Of a stretch of DNA of 32,418 bases, positions 7,413 to 15,103 are shown piece by piece. The stretch's first letter is position 1, and each line of letters starts with the position of its first letter. A program made the translations under genes and the position numbers. Under the pieces are notes generated by a model. The model ran no database searches and had not been told where the DNA came from. It saw only the letters and a list, made by a program, of their open reading frames with translations. The stretch spans positions 1-32,418 of the forward strand of contig JAZSBY010000008.1 of the NCBI GenBank assembly GCA_045602655.1, given 5' to 3'. Origin of the DNA: Fimenecus sp045602655 (GTDB taxonomy: Bacteria; Bacillota; Clostridia; Oscillospirales; Acutalibacteraceae).

Positions 7413-8984
7413 ATGAATATGGGCGAAAGAATAACAGAATTGAGAAAAAGCAAAGGCCTTTCCCAAGAAGAATTAGCAGAACAGTTAGGTGTTTCCCGTC
7501 AATCTGTTTCAAAATGGGAAACGGGAGTTTCAACTCCTGACACAGATAAGGCTATTGCTATGAGCAGAATTTTTGGAGTTACTGCAGATTTTCTTCTTAC
7601 GGGAGAAAGCAATAATTCTGACCTTAGTTCAGGTGGTATTGTTTACAATAAAAACACCCTTTCAGAAAATGCTCAGCCTGCAACTGCACCTGTAACGGAA
7701 GAAAAAACGGAAAAAGACAGAGAAACCTTTAAGTTGCCAAATTGGAAAACACTTGTTTCTATTGCTGTCGCTGTTTGTCTGCTTATTGGTATTGTGGCTA
7801 TTGCCTTTTCCGGCAAAGATAAAAACCCAATTGCCGAATTAGTAGAAGATGTGCCATATACATATGTTCTTGTCCACGGAATGGGTGGATGGGGCGAAAA
7901 TGCACCTATGAACGATGTTTCACCTTATTGGGGCTCAACATCGGGAAGTATTTCATCGTATCTCCGCACTCAGGATATTCAGGTGGTTGAGGCAACCGTA
8001 GGACCATTTTCAAGTGCCTGGGACAGAGCCTGCGAACTTTATGCACAATTAACAGGTACAAAAGTTGACTACGGTGAGGCTCACAGCAAGGAACACGGTC
8101 ACGCTCGTTTTGGCAGAACATATACGGAACCGTTAGTTGAAAGATGGGACAAAAAGGCAAAAATCAATCTCGTAGGACATTCCTTTGGCGGAAATACCAT
8201 AAGACTTTTCACAAGTTTGCTTGAATATGGCAGTGAAGCAGAAAAGCAAGCAAGTCCGGAGGACTGTTCACCACTTTTTGAGGGTGGCAAAGGCAAATAT
8301 GTAAACAGTGTTACAACACTTGCATCCCCTCACAATGGCTCAACGCTTTTTTACTGTCTTGACTACGGACCTATGATTGAGTTAGCTTTAAATCTCCTTT
8401 ACACAACAAACGGTGTAGGTAGCCTTTCAAATGTTGAACTGTTGGATTTCCAATTAGAGCATTTTGGCATAAGCTCAGAAAACCATAATACAAATGTGCT
8501 TGTAAGTGGTAGTTTTGGTGGTGGTACGGACAATGCATTTTATGATTTGTCACCACACGGAGCAAGAGAGCTTAACAACGAGATTAAACTTGTTGACTCG
8601 GTTTATTACTTCTCATACGCTTACTGTACAACAACTGAATCAACAATTTTCGGAAATCAAGTACCTACAAAGGATACTATGGGCGTTCTTATGGTTCCTG
8701 CAGGAATGATTGGTGCATATACCAATAAAAGAGCAGATGCTCAATTGATTATTGATGAAAAATGGCTTCCTAACGACGGACTTGTAAATGTTATTTCTGC
8801 ACAGTACCCGTCAGAAGATACCTATACAAATTATGTTGCAGGAGAAACAAAGATAGAAAAAGGACAATGGTATGTCTTCCCTACAATAACAGGTGACCAC
8901 GGAACAGTTATTGGTATGAAAGGTAATGTTGACGAAACACGAAAGTTCTATATGGACCATATTGCAATAATTGATAATTTATAA
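7413..8984 (+). CDS. Membrane fusion protein: XRE-type HTH domain, TM helix, family I.5 lipase
   Basis: A 523-aa chain with three parts. Residues 4-60 are an HTH_3/XRE DNA-binding domain (LSQEELAEQLGVSRQSVSKWE). Residues 61-110 are a polar linker, and 112-133 form one transmembrane helix. Residues 145-523 match the Geobacillus/Staphylococcus lipase family. The oxyanion region HGMGGWG (155-161), nucleophile Ser257 in GHSFGG, Asp455 in PNDGLVN and His496 in GDHG form the triad. The family's zinc ligands are kept as Asp204 (WDRACE), His224, His230 (HGHARFGRTY) and Asp378. The HTH should face the cytoplasm and the lipase the outside. GAGGTG (7401-7406) sets the ATG. The catalytic set looks complete; the fusion itself is unusual. 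Confidence 0.88.
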   Translation: MNMGERITELRKSKGLSQEELAEQLGVSRQSVSKWETGVSTPDTDKAIAMSRIFGVTADFLLTGESNNSDLSSGGIVYNKNTLSENAQPATAPVTEEKTEKDRETFKLPNWKTLVSIAVAVCLLIGIVAIAFSGKDKNPIAELVEDVPYTYVLVHGMGGWGENAPMNDVSPYWGSTSGSISSYLRTQDIQVVEATVGPFSSAWDRACELYAQLTGTKVDYGEAHSKEHGHARFGRTYTEPLVERWDKKAKINLVGHSFGGNTIRLFTSLLEYGSEAEKQASPEDCSPLFEGGKGKYVNSVTTLASPHNGSTLFYCLDYGPMIELALNLLYTTNGVGSLSNVELLDFQLEHFGISSENHNTNVLVSGSFGGGTDNAFYDLSPHGARELNNEIKLVDSVYYFSYAYCTTTESTIFGNQVPTKDTMGVLMVPAGMIGAYTNKRADAQLIIDEKWLPNDGLVNVISAQYPSEDTYTNYVAGETKIEKGQWYVFPTITGDHGTVIGMKGNVDETRKFYMDHIAIIDNL

Positions 8985-8991
8985 AAAATAA

Positions 8992-9025
8992 TCCCTATGG
9001 AATTTCTCCATAGGGAATTTTTTTG
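8992..9025 (+). terminator. Rho-independent terminator after the HTH-lipase gene
   Basis: A perfect 10-bp stem, TCCCTATGGA (8992-9001) with TCCATAGGGA (9007-9016), is followed by a run of seven T residues. It separates the lipase gene from the nuclease gene, which has its own promoter. Confidence 0.9.
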
Positions 9026-9032
9026 TTGCGAA

Positions 9033-9061
9033 TTGACAATTCTGTTTTAGGGTGGTAAAAT
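9033..9061 (+). promoter_or_regulatory. Promoter of the SAP/FokI-like nuclease gene
   Basis: TTGACA (9033-9038), a 17-bp spacer, and TAAAAT (9056-9061) preceded by TGG. The predicted start near 9068 leaves a leader of only about 13 nt, almost all of it the GAGGTG ribosome site (9069-9074). Confidence 0.75.
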
Positions 9062-9080
9062 CAGTTGTGAGGTGTAGAGT

Positions 9081-10619
9081 ATGAACTTTATTAAATTTGT
9101 AGAGCAAATTCCTAACATTACAATAGCAAGACGTGTTGCTTCTGCATATGTAGCAGATTACCGACGTTTAGAGTTGGAAGAGATAAAAGAGTTTTTAATT
9201 AAAACAGCAAAACAATATACATCATTCGATAATATTTCAGCACGATTGGACGAACTTAAACTTGACACAAATCGAACAGTTAGAATTGTTTTTCCAATCT
9301 TGTTAAGAGACTACTTGCTTAATCAGGACGACTTTATTTCTCCGTGCAAGGAAACTGATTCTGCAGTCTTAACCTATGAAAAAACCATTATTGACGAGTC
9401 AAATAACTATGACATTGACAAAAGTTCAAAAGATTGTGCGTTGTTTAAGCATATGTTGGATACTGCTTGGGCATATAATAATGATATTTCTGTTGATGAA
9501 AAAAATCTTTTAGAAACACTTCGCAAGTATTTATCAATTTCTACTCGGGAGCAACATATACTTGAAGCAAAATCAGGTCGTTTTCCAAAGTTAGAAAACG
9601 AACTACATAGTTTTGATGATATTGATTTAACACGCAGAACATTACAAGCAAAAGGGTTGTTGATGTCAATCAAAAATTCCGATGGTGTGATTTGTGATAT
9701 AATACCAGACGATATCGCTATTGAATTACGCAAATATTATAATATTGAAATGCGTTCATATGGATATGAAAAAATGGTTGATTATGTAATCAAGAAAACA
9801 AAGAAACAATATCTTATTGATATTGTAAACAAAGCAAATCAAAACTCTAATAAGGCAAAAATTGAAATATCAAACAATCCTACCGTAAACGAATTAAAAG
9901 AAGTTGTACTTAAATCAATTCAACCATCAAATTTAATTGGTGGCTTTTCACCACGAGATGGACTTGATGTTACAATGTTGTCTAGTTGGTGTGCAGAATT
10001 AGGAATAAGTGTATCAGGAAACAAAAATGCTTTGATAGAAAGAATTCTTCAATATTATGATTCAATGCGTCGAATAGAATTAAAGACAGAAGATATGAGG
10101 GAACAACTTGTTTCAGTTTATGAACAATTAGCAAAGAGAGATTTAAAATTCTTAAGGTCAAACAATATCATAGATAAGGATTTACAATGTGAGCATTTGT
10201 TTGAAGATGCAACGGATTATTTGTTTGAAAAGATGTTGTTGAATAAACCGTTAACATTAACAGGAACGGACCATCCGGATGGAAAACTTTCCTTTAAGGA
10301 TAAGTATATTATGTGGGATAACAAATCAAAAGAAACACCTGTTAATCTTAAAGACCATATTCAGCAATTTGACCGTTATATTAAAACATCCGACAAAGAG
10401 GTTGTGGTGTTTATGGTGGTTGCTCCTGAGTTTACTCCACAAAGTGTACAAGAATGTGTTGATTACTCTTTGAATAATGATACACAGATACTCTTGATAA
10501 CAGCAAATGAATTGAAAACTGTTGCTGAAACTTGGAATAAAAAGCATGCAGGAGAGATTTTTAATTTGGGATACTTTAAACAGAATGGTAGATTTGATAT
10601 AAAACTTTTAAATCTTTAA
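9081..10619 (+). CDS. SAP-domain protein with C-terminal FokI-like PD-(D/E)XK nuclease domain
   Basis: A 512-aa soluble protein. Residues 292-328 match a SAP DNA-binding motif (LDVTMLSSWCAELGISVSG, then LIERILQYY). Residues ~368-512 look like the FokI cleavage domain: Glu371 in a helix, HPDGKLSF (Asp400), WDNKSK (Asp413, Lys415), then HIQQFDRYI, VVVFMVVAPEF and ILLITANEL. The order PDG...DxK...Q..RY matches FokI, with a slightly shorter gap between the two Asp residues. Residues ~110-165 (ISVDEKNLLETLRKYLSIS) are somewhat like a TerB-type helical domain, and ~180-220 could be a winged helix; both are guesses. The gene looks more A+T-rich than its neighbours and is bounded by terminators. No methyltransferase is nearby, so an unpaired or methyl-directed restriction role is possible but unproven. 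Confidence 0.72.
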   Translation: MNFIKFVEQIPNITIARRVASAYVADYRRLELEEIKEFLIKTAKQYTSFDNISARLDELKLDTNRTVRIVFPILLRDYLLNQDDFISPCKETDSAVLTYEKTIIDESNNYDIDKSSKDCALFKHMLDTAWAYNNDISVDEKNLLETLRKYLSISTREQHILEAKSGRFPKLENELHSFDDIDLTRRTLQAKGLLMSIKNSDGVICDIIPDDIAIELRKYYNIEMRSYGYEKMVDYVIKKTKKQYLIDIVNKANQNSNKAKIEISNNPTVNELKEVVLKSIQPSNLIGGFSPRDGLDVTMLSSWCAELGISVSGNKNALIERILQYYDSMRRIELKTEDMREQLVSVYEQLAKRDLKFLRSNNIIDKDLQCEHLFEDATDYLFEKMLLNKPLTLTGTDHPDGKLSFKDKYIMWDNKSKETPVNLKDHIQQFDRYIKTSDKEVVVFMVVAPEFTPQSVQECVDYSLNNDTQILLITANELKTVAETWNKKHAGEIFNLGYFKQNGRFDIKLLNL

Positions 10620-10624
10620 AATGT

Positions 10625-10654
10625 AAAAAGCACTTCATTATGAAGTGCTTTTCT
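10625..10654. terminator. Bidirectional terminator between convergent genes
   Basis: A perfect 12-bp stem, 10626-10637 with 10641-10652, has A's on one side and T's on the other. It can end both the nuclease transcript and the leftward envelope operon. Confidence 0.85.
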
Positions 10655-10658
10655 TCTG

Positions 10659-12245
10659 TTATTTCTGTTTATCTATAAATTTACCATAATGCTTTGGCTC
10701 AAGGAGTTTCGGAGCAAAAGACATTACCTTTAGAAACACACCGAGAATTGCCTTGTTTGGTATCATCTGCTCAAAGAAACCTGTAAGGTTACTAAGGATT
10801 TCTCCGCCTGATGGTGAACTTGACGGAATCATAACCACCTTATCCTTTGGCTTGAACTCAAATATGAGTGAGCGTTTTGCAACAGTCTGAATAGGACGGA
10901 TTGTCACCAAAAGGCTTTCGTCGTCCAACCAGAATGCATTGGCACAAACTGTAAAATCAATCTTTCCAAGGGTAATTTTTGAGTAACGATATCTGCCGTC
11001 AAGTCCCAATACGATTTTGTTGGTTTCCGTACCTTCCGTCCACTCCATTGTACATTCATCTTCGCCAAAATCAAACCTAACCATATCAATATTGCCAGGC
11101 TTGTCCGTAAGCATATATGTAACTGCCATTGGCAAAACGCTTACCTGAAAACCTGTAAGATTAAGGAGAAGTTTTTTACGGAATTTAATATACCTGTCAC
11201 GGATAACTTCTTCCAATTCGGCACGATCACTACGGAAAAGTGGTTCAACCTTTGTGTTTTCGACTTCTTTTTCTCCTTCGTCTACTTCCTCAAAAGCTCT
11301 TGGAAAATATTTGAAAAGATACTCAAGACAGCCTGTTTCATCAGTAACGGCAGAGGTCAGCACAACAGTTGCATCGTACTTTGGAATTCCGATACCGAAT
11401 TGAGAAAACATGCCGTCTGCACGGAAGGAGTCCTCGTCAATACTGTTTTTCCAGAAGCAATAGCCGTATCCGAAGGATGCGTCTGTACCGGGGCGATTAT
11501 ATTCATTACCAATTTGCTTTTTTGTCGCCTCAACAGCCCATTCCTCTGGAATAACCTGAACACCGTTATATTTACCTTTTTGCTGATAGCAGAGAATAAG
11601 TTTTGCAACATCTTCTGTTTTAAGGTAAAGTCCCCAACCCCCTGCCTCAACTCCGTTTCTGTCGGTTTCCCAGAAAGGAAAATCAATTCCGAGTGGTTCA
11701 AAAAGGCGGGGTCTTAAGTATTCCCTCATGCTCATGCCTGTAACTCGGTTAATGATTGCGGAGAGCATAAAAATATTTTCGTTGATATATAAAAACTTTT
11801 CACCGGGTTCAAAAACCCAAGGTGAATTTATGTAATCCTCAATCCAGTCAACTTTTCCTTTGTCAGAAAGAAAGCTTGGCTGTTTACCCGAGGACATTCT
11901 CAAAAGATTTCTGACAGTCAGCTTATCAAAACGGTCGTCTGCTTTTTTGGGCGGATAATCAGGAAAAACATCCACAAGCTTTGTATCAAGGGATATAAGA
12001 CCCTCATTTATTGCAAAACCGATTGCAGTTGATGTAAAGGACTTGCTGATAGAATAAACCGACTGTGGTGTATCCTTGTTATATGGCTCGTTATACCACT
12101 CAACACCCACCTTGCCGTGACGAATAACCATAAGGCTATGGAATTCATATCCCACTTTTTTTGCATCGGATAAAAACTCGTTGACAACCTTTGCAGAAAT
12201 ACCAACATCCCTTGGCTTTGTTGCCCTTTCAATAGCGTTGCTCAT
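10659..12245 (-). CDS. Beta-lactamase-fold serine hydrolase with extra C-terminal domain
   Basis: A 528-aa protein of the class C beta-lactamase/esterase family, which includes carboxypeptidases, esterases and D-aminopeptidases. Ser65 and Lys68 (YSISKSF) form the SxxK motif; Tyr153-Ile-Asn155 (LYINEN) is the YxN motif; GMFSQFGIGIP is the likely third motif. The fold covers about residues 15-320. About 200 further residues form a strand-rich tail of unknown role, similar to the C-terminal region of many hydrolases in this family. The ATG at 12245 is chosen because AGGTGGGG lies at proper distance; a GTG at 12257 would sit on that site. No signal peptide is seen. It is the last gene of the carboxypeptidase/GtrB/GtrA operon. 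Substrate unknown; a true beta-lactamase is unlikely. Confidence 0.85.
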   Translation of the reverse strand: MSNAIERATKPRDVGISAKVVNEFLSDAKKVGYEFHSLMVIRHGKVGVEWYNEPYNKDTPQSVYSISKSFTSTAIGFAINEGLISLDTKLVDVFPDYPPKKADDRFDKLTVRNLLRMSSGKQPSFLSDKGKVDWIEDYINSPWVFEPGEKFLYINENIFMLSAIINRVTGMSMREYLRPRLFEPLGIDFPFWETDRNGVEAGGWGLYLKTEDVAKLILCYQQKGKYNGVQVIPEEWAVEATKKQIGNEYNRPGTDASFGYGYCFWKNSIDEDSFRADGMFSQFGIGIPKYDATVVLTSAVTDETGCLEYLFKYFPRAFEEVDEGEKEVENTKVEPLFRSDRAELEEVIRDRYIKFRKKLLLNLTGFQVSVLPMAVTYMLTDKPGNIDMVRFDFGEDECTMEWTEGTETNKIVLGLDGRYRYSKITLGKIDFTVCANAFWLDDESLLVTIRPIQTVAKRSLIFEFKPKDKVVMIPSSSPSGGEILSNLTGFFEQMIPNKAILGVFLKVMSFAPKLLEPKHYGKFIDKQK

Positions 12246-12257
12246 TAAAATCCCCAC

Positions 12258-12683
12258 CTATTTTTCTTTTTTAAAAACAAAAACCTTACTTATTACATAA
12301 TTTCCCACTACAACTAATACTGCTGCAACAATTTTTGAGAAATTGTAATTTATGTGCAGTAGTGTTGAAAGCACAAACATTGTACCCATATCCATAAGAA
12401 GAGTTATTATCCTTGAAGATACAAAAGACACTATCTCCTTAAAAACATTTTTATTTTTACTTTCAAAAACAAAGATTCTGTTTGTAACATAAGCAAATGA
12501 CACGGACCCAATCCACGCAAGAACATTTGCTATCTGCAACTCAAGTGCATCATTACCATCAAGGAATGTGAGAGTACTGCCATAGAAAATCCCCATACTT
12601 ACGACAGTAGTAAACCCACCGACAATCAGATAATTGATAATCTCCTTATGCTTTTTATAAAGACTTATAATTTTCTTCATCAT
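12258..12683 (-). CDS. GtrA-like membrane protein (putative lipid-linked sugar flippase)
   Basis: A 141-aa protein with four transmembrane segments, typical of the GtrA/DPMS family (NYLIVGGFTTVVSMGIF near 17-33; AYVTNRIFVFESK near 64-76; a final NYVISKVFVFKK). GtrA-type proteins are thought to move undecaprenyl-phosphate-linked sugar across the membrane for the glycosylation of surface polymers such as teichoic acids. The gene overlaps the end of the GtrB-like glycosyltransferase gene by 29 nt, and this pairing supports the role. A two-Met start is present; either Met could be used. Confidence 0.9.
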   Translation of the reverse strand: MMKKIISLYKKHKEIINYLIVGGFTTVVSMGIFYGSTLTFLDGNDALELQIANVLAWIGSVSFAYVTNRIFVFESKNKNVFKEIVSFVSSRIITLLMDMGTMFVLSTLLHINYNFSKIVAAVLVVVGNYVISKVFVFKKEK

Positions 12684-13635
12684 AAGTTATTTTTTCCTTT
12701 ACCTTAAGTACATTCTTTTCAATGTAAACAGGACGATTTTTCCCCTGAATGTAGGTTCGTGCAAGGTATTCACCTACAATGCCTAAAAGTAAAAGCTGTA
12801 ACCCACCAAGGAAAAGAATAAGCACAACAATTGTTGCATATCCGGGTACATCCACCCCAAAGAAAAGCTTTTGAATAATAACAATGAACATATAGAGAAT
12901 TGATGCAAGGAAAGTAACAAATCCTGCACCTGTTGCAATTTTCAAGGGTAGAGTAGTAAAGGCGATAATTCCGTCAAGTGCATATTTAAAGAACTTAAAG
13001 AATGACCATTTGGACTCCCCTGAATGTCTTTCTTCTGCCGTATATGGAAGATAGTATGTGTTAAAGCCAATCCACGCAAAAATTCCCTTTGAAAAACGAT
13101 AATACTCAGGCAGATTGAGAATGGCATCACAAACGCATCTTCTGAAAGTCCTGAAGTCACTTGCACCTTGAAAAAACTCAATGTCGCTTGTCTTGTTAAT
13201 ACACTTATAGAAGCATTTTTTCATAAATGACATAAACTTGCTTTCACGACGACGGTCCTGATACGCAGCAACCATATCACAATCCTCATTCCCAAGCAAG
13301 TGCTTTACCATTTCCACAACAATTTCAGGGCGTTGCTGCAAATCTGCATCAATAATTGTTACAAAATCACCTTTTGCGTGGCGAAGTCCTGCATACATAG
13401 CTGCTTCTTTTCCGAAATTACGGGAAAACTCAACAACGGAAACATAGGAAGAATAGGATGTGTGCAGCTCTTTTAATCTTTGGCTTGTGGCGTCATTACT
13501 GCCGTCATTTACAAAGATAAATTCAAAGGATTTAATCTCCTTTGGCATTTCCCGAAACGCAGTTACAGTTTCTTTAAAAAACGGGAAAATATTATCCTGC
13601 TCGTTATAGCAAGGAATTATTAAAGAAAGTTTCAT
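12655..13635 (-). CDS. GtrB-like family 2 glycosyltransferase (polyprenyl-phosphate sugar synthase)
   Basis: A 326-aa membrane-bound glycosyltransferase of the dolichol-phosphate-mannose synthase/GtrB type. The N-terminal GT-A fold shows IIPCYNEQDNI (residues 6-16), VNDGSNDAT and the DAD of IIDADLQQRPE as the metal/nucleotide site; EERHSGESKWSFFKFF is a typical later segment. Two transmembrane helices follow (about 230-300). It most likely loads a hexose onto undecaprenyl phosphate at the inner face, for flipping by the GtrA-like partner. A third enzyme that moves the sugar to its final acceptor is not seen in this window. It starts 7 nt after the carboxypeptidase stop. Confidence 0.92.
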   Translation of the reverse strand: MKLSLIIPCYNEQDNIFPFFKETVTAFREMPKEIKSFEFIFVNDGSNDATSQRLKELHTSYSSYVSVVEFSRNFGKEAAMYAGLRHAKGDFVTIIDADLQQRPEIVVEMVKHLLGNEDCDMVAAYQDRRRESKFMSFMKKCFYKCINKTSDIEFFQGASDFRTFRRCVCDAILNLPEYYRFSKGIFAWIGFNTYYLPYTAEERHSGESKWSFFKFFKYALDGIIAFTTLPLKIATGAGFVTFLASILYMFIVIIQKLFFGVDVPGYATIVVLILFLGGLQLLLLGIVGEYLARTYIQGKNRPVYIEKNVLKVKEKITYDEENYKSL

Positions 13636-13642
13636 ATTAAAA

Positions 13643-14980
13643 TCAACCCTTTATCATTCTGATTTTCTTTCGCTTTGCTCTGATTTTATTTCTGCGAATT
13701 ATAAGAAGAATATATATAATCACAAGAACGGCAAGAATAACAAACAACACCTTAAAAACGGTTGTTGAAAGTATATTTTTAATACTGCCGATAATAAGCA
13801 GGAAAATATTAAGGTCAATATCTTCTGCAGCTACAAGGTCAACTGTTGCAACAACATCTTCCCCGTAAAGCACTTCGGCTTTTCCGATAACATCACCTTT
13901 TTTGACAGGTGCAGAAACCACCTTGGGTGTTTCGCCCTCAATAGGTCTTGTAACCAGACTACCTGACTGTGTGCCTAAGGGTACAAGAGCAGAGATTTCT
14001 TCTGCAGGGACCAATCTTAAATGGTCAACCTTACTGTTATACAAAACATCAACAACAGTTACAACATCGGTTTTATCAGTTACCTTTGTAAGTTCAATGT
14101 TGTCAAAAGCCCAGTTATAGATTTTTTTGCTTTCCGTAAAAGCAACATTTTCCTCAACATTATCGTTATCAATATCGTATTGAGGAGCACCCATAACAAT
14201 AAGCATATAGTTGTATCCGTCACGGGAAGCAGTTGTAATAACGCAGCGACCTGCTGCATCAGTTGTACCTGTTTTAACCCCTGAAACCGCATCACAGTAA
14301 TAGTCGGGGATTCCCGGATTCATCATTTTGTTTGTGTTGTGGAGGTATCTTGTGTGAGGATATTTTTCAGTAGGCTTAACATCATATCTTGGTGTACTTG
14401 TGATTTCCTTGAAAGTAGGATTTTGCAAAGCATATTTTGTGATTTTGTAAAGGTCGTTTGCTGTTGTATAGGCGTTAGGGTCTGTGTCAAGACCGTGAGC
14501 ATTATAAAACTTTGTGTTTTCACACCCAAGTTTAGCAACAAATTCATTCATCATAACCACAAAATTGTCGATTCCACCACCTATATAATCTGCAAGAATA
14601 TTTGCAGCATCAGCAGCGGATGGCAGCATAAGACAATAGAGCAAGTCCCTGACTGAAAGCGTTTCTCCTGCAAGAATACCTGCTGTAGCAGCATTCTGCT
14701 CATAAAGACCGTTAAGACTCTCTCTCTTACAGGTAACCGTTGTGGACAAATCATTACAGTTTTCCAAAACAAGCATACAAGTAACAATCTTTGTAAGGGA
14801 TGCAGGGGCAGAGCGTTTGTCTGCATTTTTGTCAAGAATAACAGTTTCAGTATCCGTATTTATAAGTAAAACTATATCTGACTCTGTTTCTAAAAGGGAA
14901 TTAAATGACGCACTTGCACCCATAGAAAAAGTTGATAATACAATAACGGCTACCAAAAATACCGATAAGACTTTTTTCAC
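13643..14980 (-). CDS. D-alanyl-D-alanine carboxypeptidase family protein (penicillin-binding, S11)
   Basis: A 445-aa exported peptidase-S11 protein (DacA/DacF type) that trims the terminal D-Ala of peptidoglycan stem peptides. A GTG start at 14980 is chosen: AGGTG lies just upstream, and the signal peptide VKKVLSVFLVAVIVLSTF follows at once; a longer reading frame to 15130 would cross the promoter. Motifs are Ser61-Lys64 (SLTK) and KTG (237-239). The usual SxN motif reads SAA (121-123 in PSAADAAN), lacking the Asn. A C-terminal membrane helix (about 410-430) with a basic tail anchors it. It heads the four-gene envelope operon and faces the metallophosphoesterase promoter. Confidence 0.9.
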   Translation of the reverse strand: MKKVLSVFLVAVIVLSTFSMGASASFNSLLETESDIVLLINTDTETVILDKNADKRSAPASLTKIVTCMLVLENCNDLSTTVTCKRESLNGLYEQNAATAGILAGETLSVRDLLYCLMLPSAADAANILADYIGGGIDNFVVMMNEFVAKLGCENTKFYNAHGLDTDPNAYTTANDLYKITKYALQNPTFKEITSTPRYDVKPTEKYPHTRYLHNTNKMMNPGIPDYYCDAVSGVKTGTTDAAGRCVITTASRDGYNYMLIVMGAPQYDIDNDNVEENVAFTESKKIYNWAFDNIELTKVTDKTDVVTVVDVLYNSKVDHLRLVPAEEISALVPLGTQSGSLVTRPIEGETPKVVSAPVKKGDVIGKAEVLYGEDVVATVDLVAAEDIDLNIFLLIIGSIKNILSTTVFKVLFVILAVLVIIYILLIIRRNKIRAKRKKIRMIKG

Positions 14981-14992
14981 AAAATCACCTAC

Positions 14993-15020
14993 TTGAAAAA
15001 TCTTTCCAAAAGTATATAAT
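14993..15020 (+). promoter_or_regulatory. Promoter of the metallophosphoesterase gene
   Basis: TTGAAA (14993-14998), a 16-bp spacer and a perfect TATAAT (15015-15020), with a start predicted near 15027. It faces the leftward promoter at 15036-15064, so polymerase leaving one promoter must cross the other. Confidence 0.6.
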
Positions 15021-15035
15021 AAATATACACAGTAA

Positions 15036-15064
15036 AGTATAACACAAATAATGGCAATATCCAA
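15036..15064 (-). promoter_or_regulatory. Promoter of the carboxypeptidase/GtrB/GtrA operon
   Basis: On the minus strand, TTGGAT (15064-15059), 17 bp, then TATACT (15041-15036) preceded by TGT (extended -10). The start is predicted near 15029, leaving a leader of about 50 nt to the GTG at 14980. Confidence 0.55.
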
Positions 15065-15103
15065 TACAGAAAAGAAAAAAATTGTAAAAGGAACGAATAT
15101 AAA

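Noticed and set aside
7413..10619. The lipase and nuclease genes as a two-gene defence operon
   Set aside because: A strong terminator (8992-9025) and a separate promoter (9033-9061) separate them, so no shared transcript is supported.
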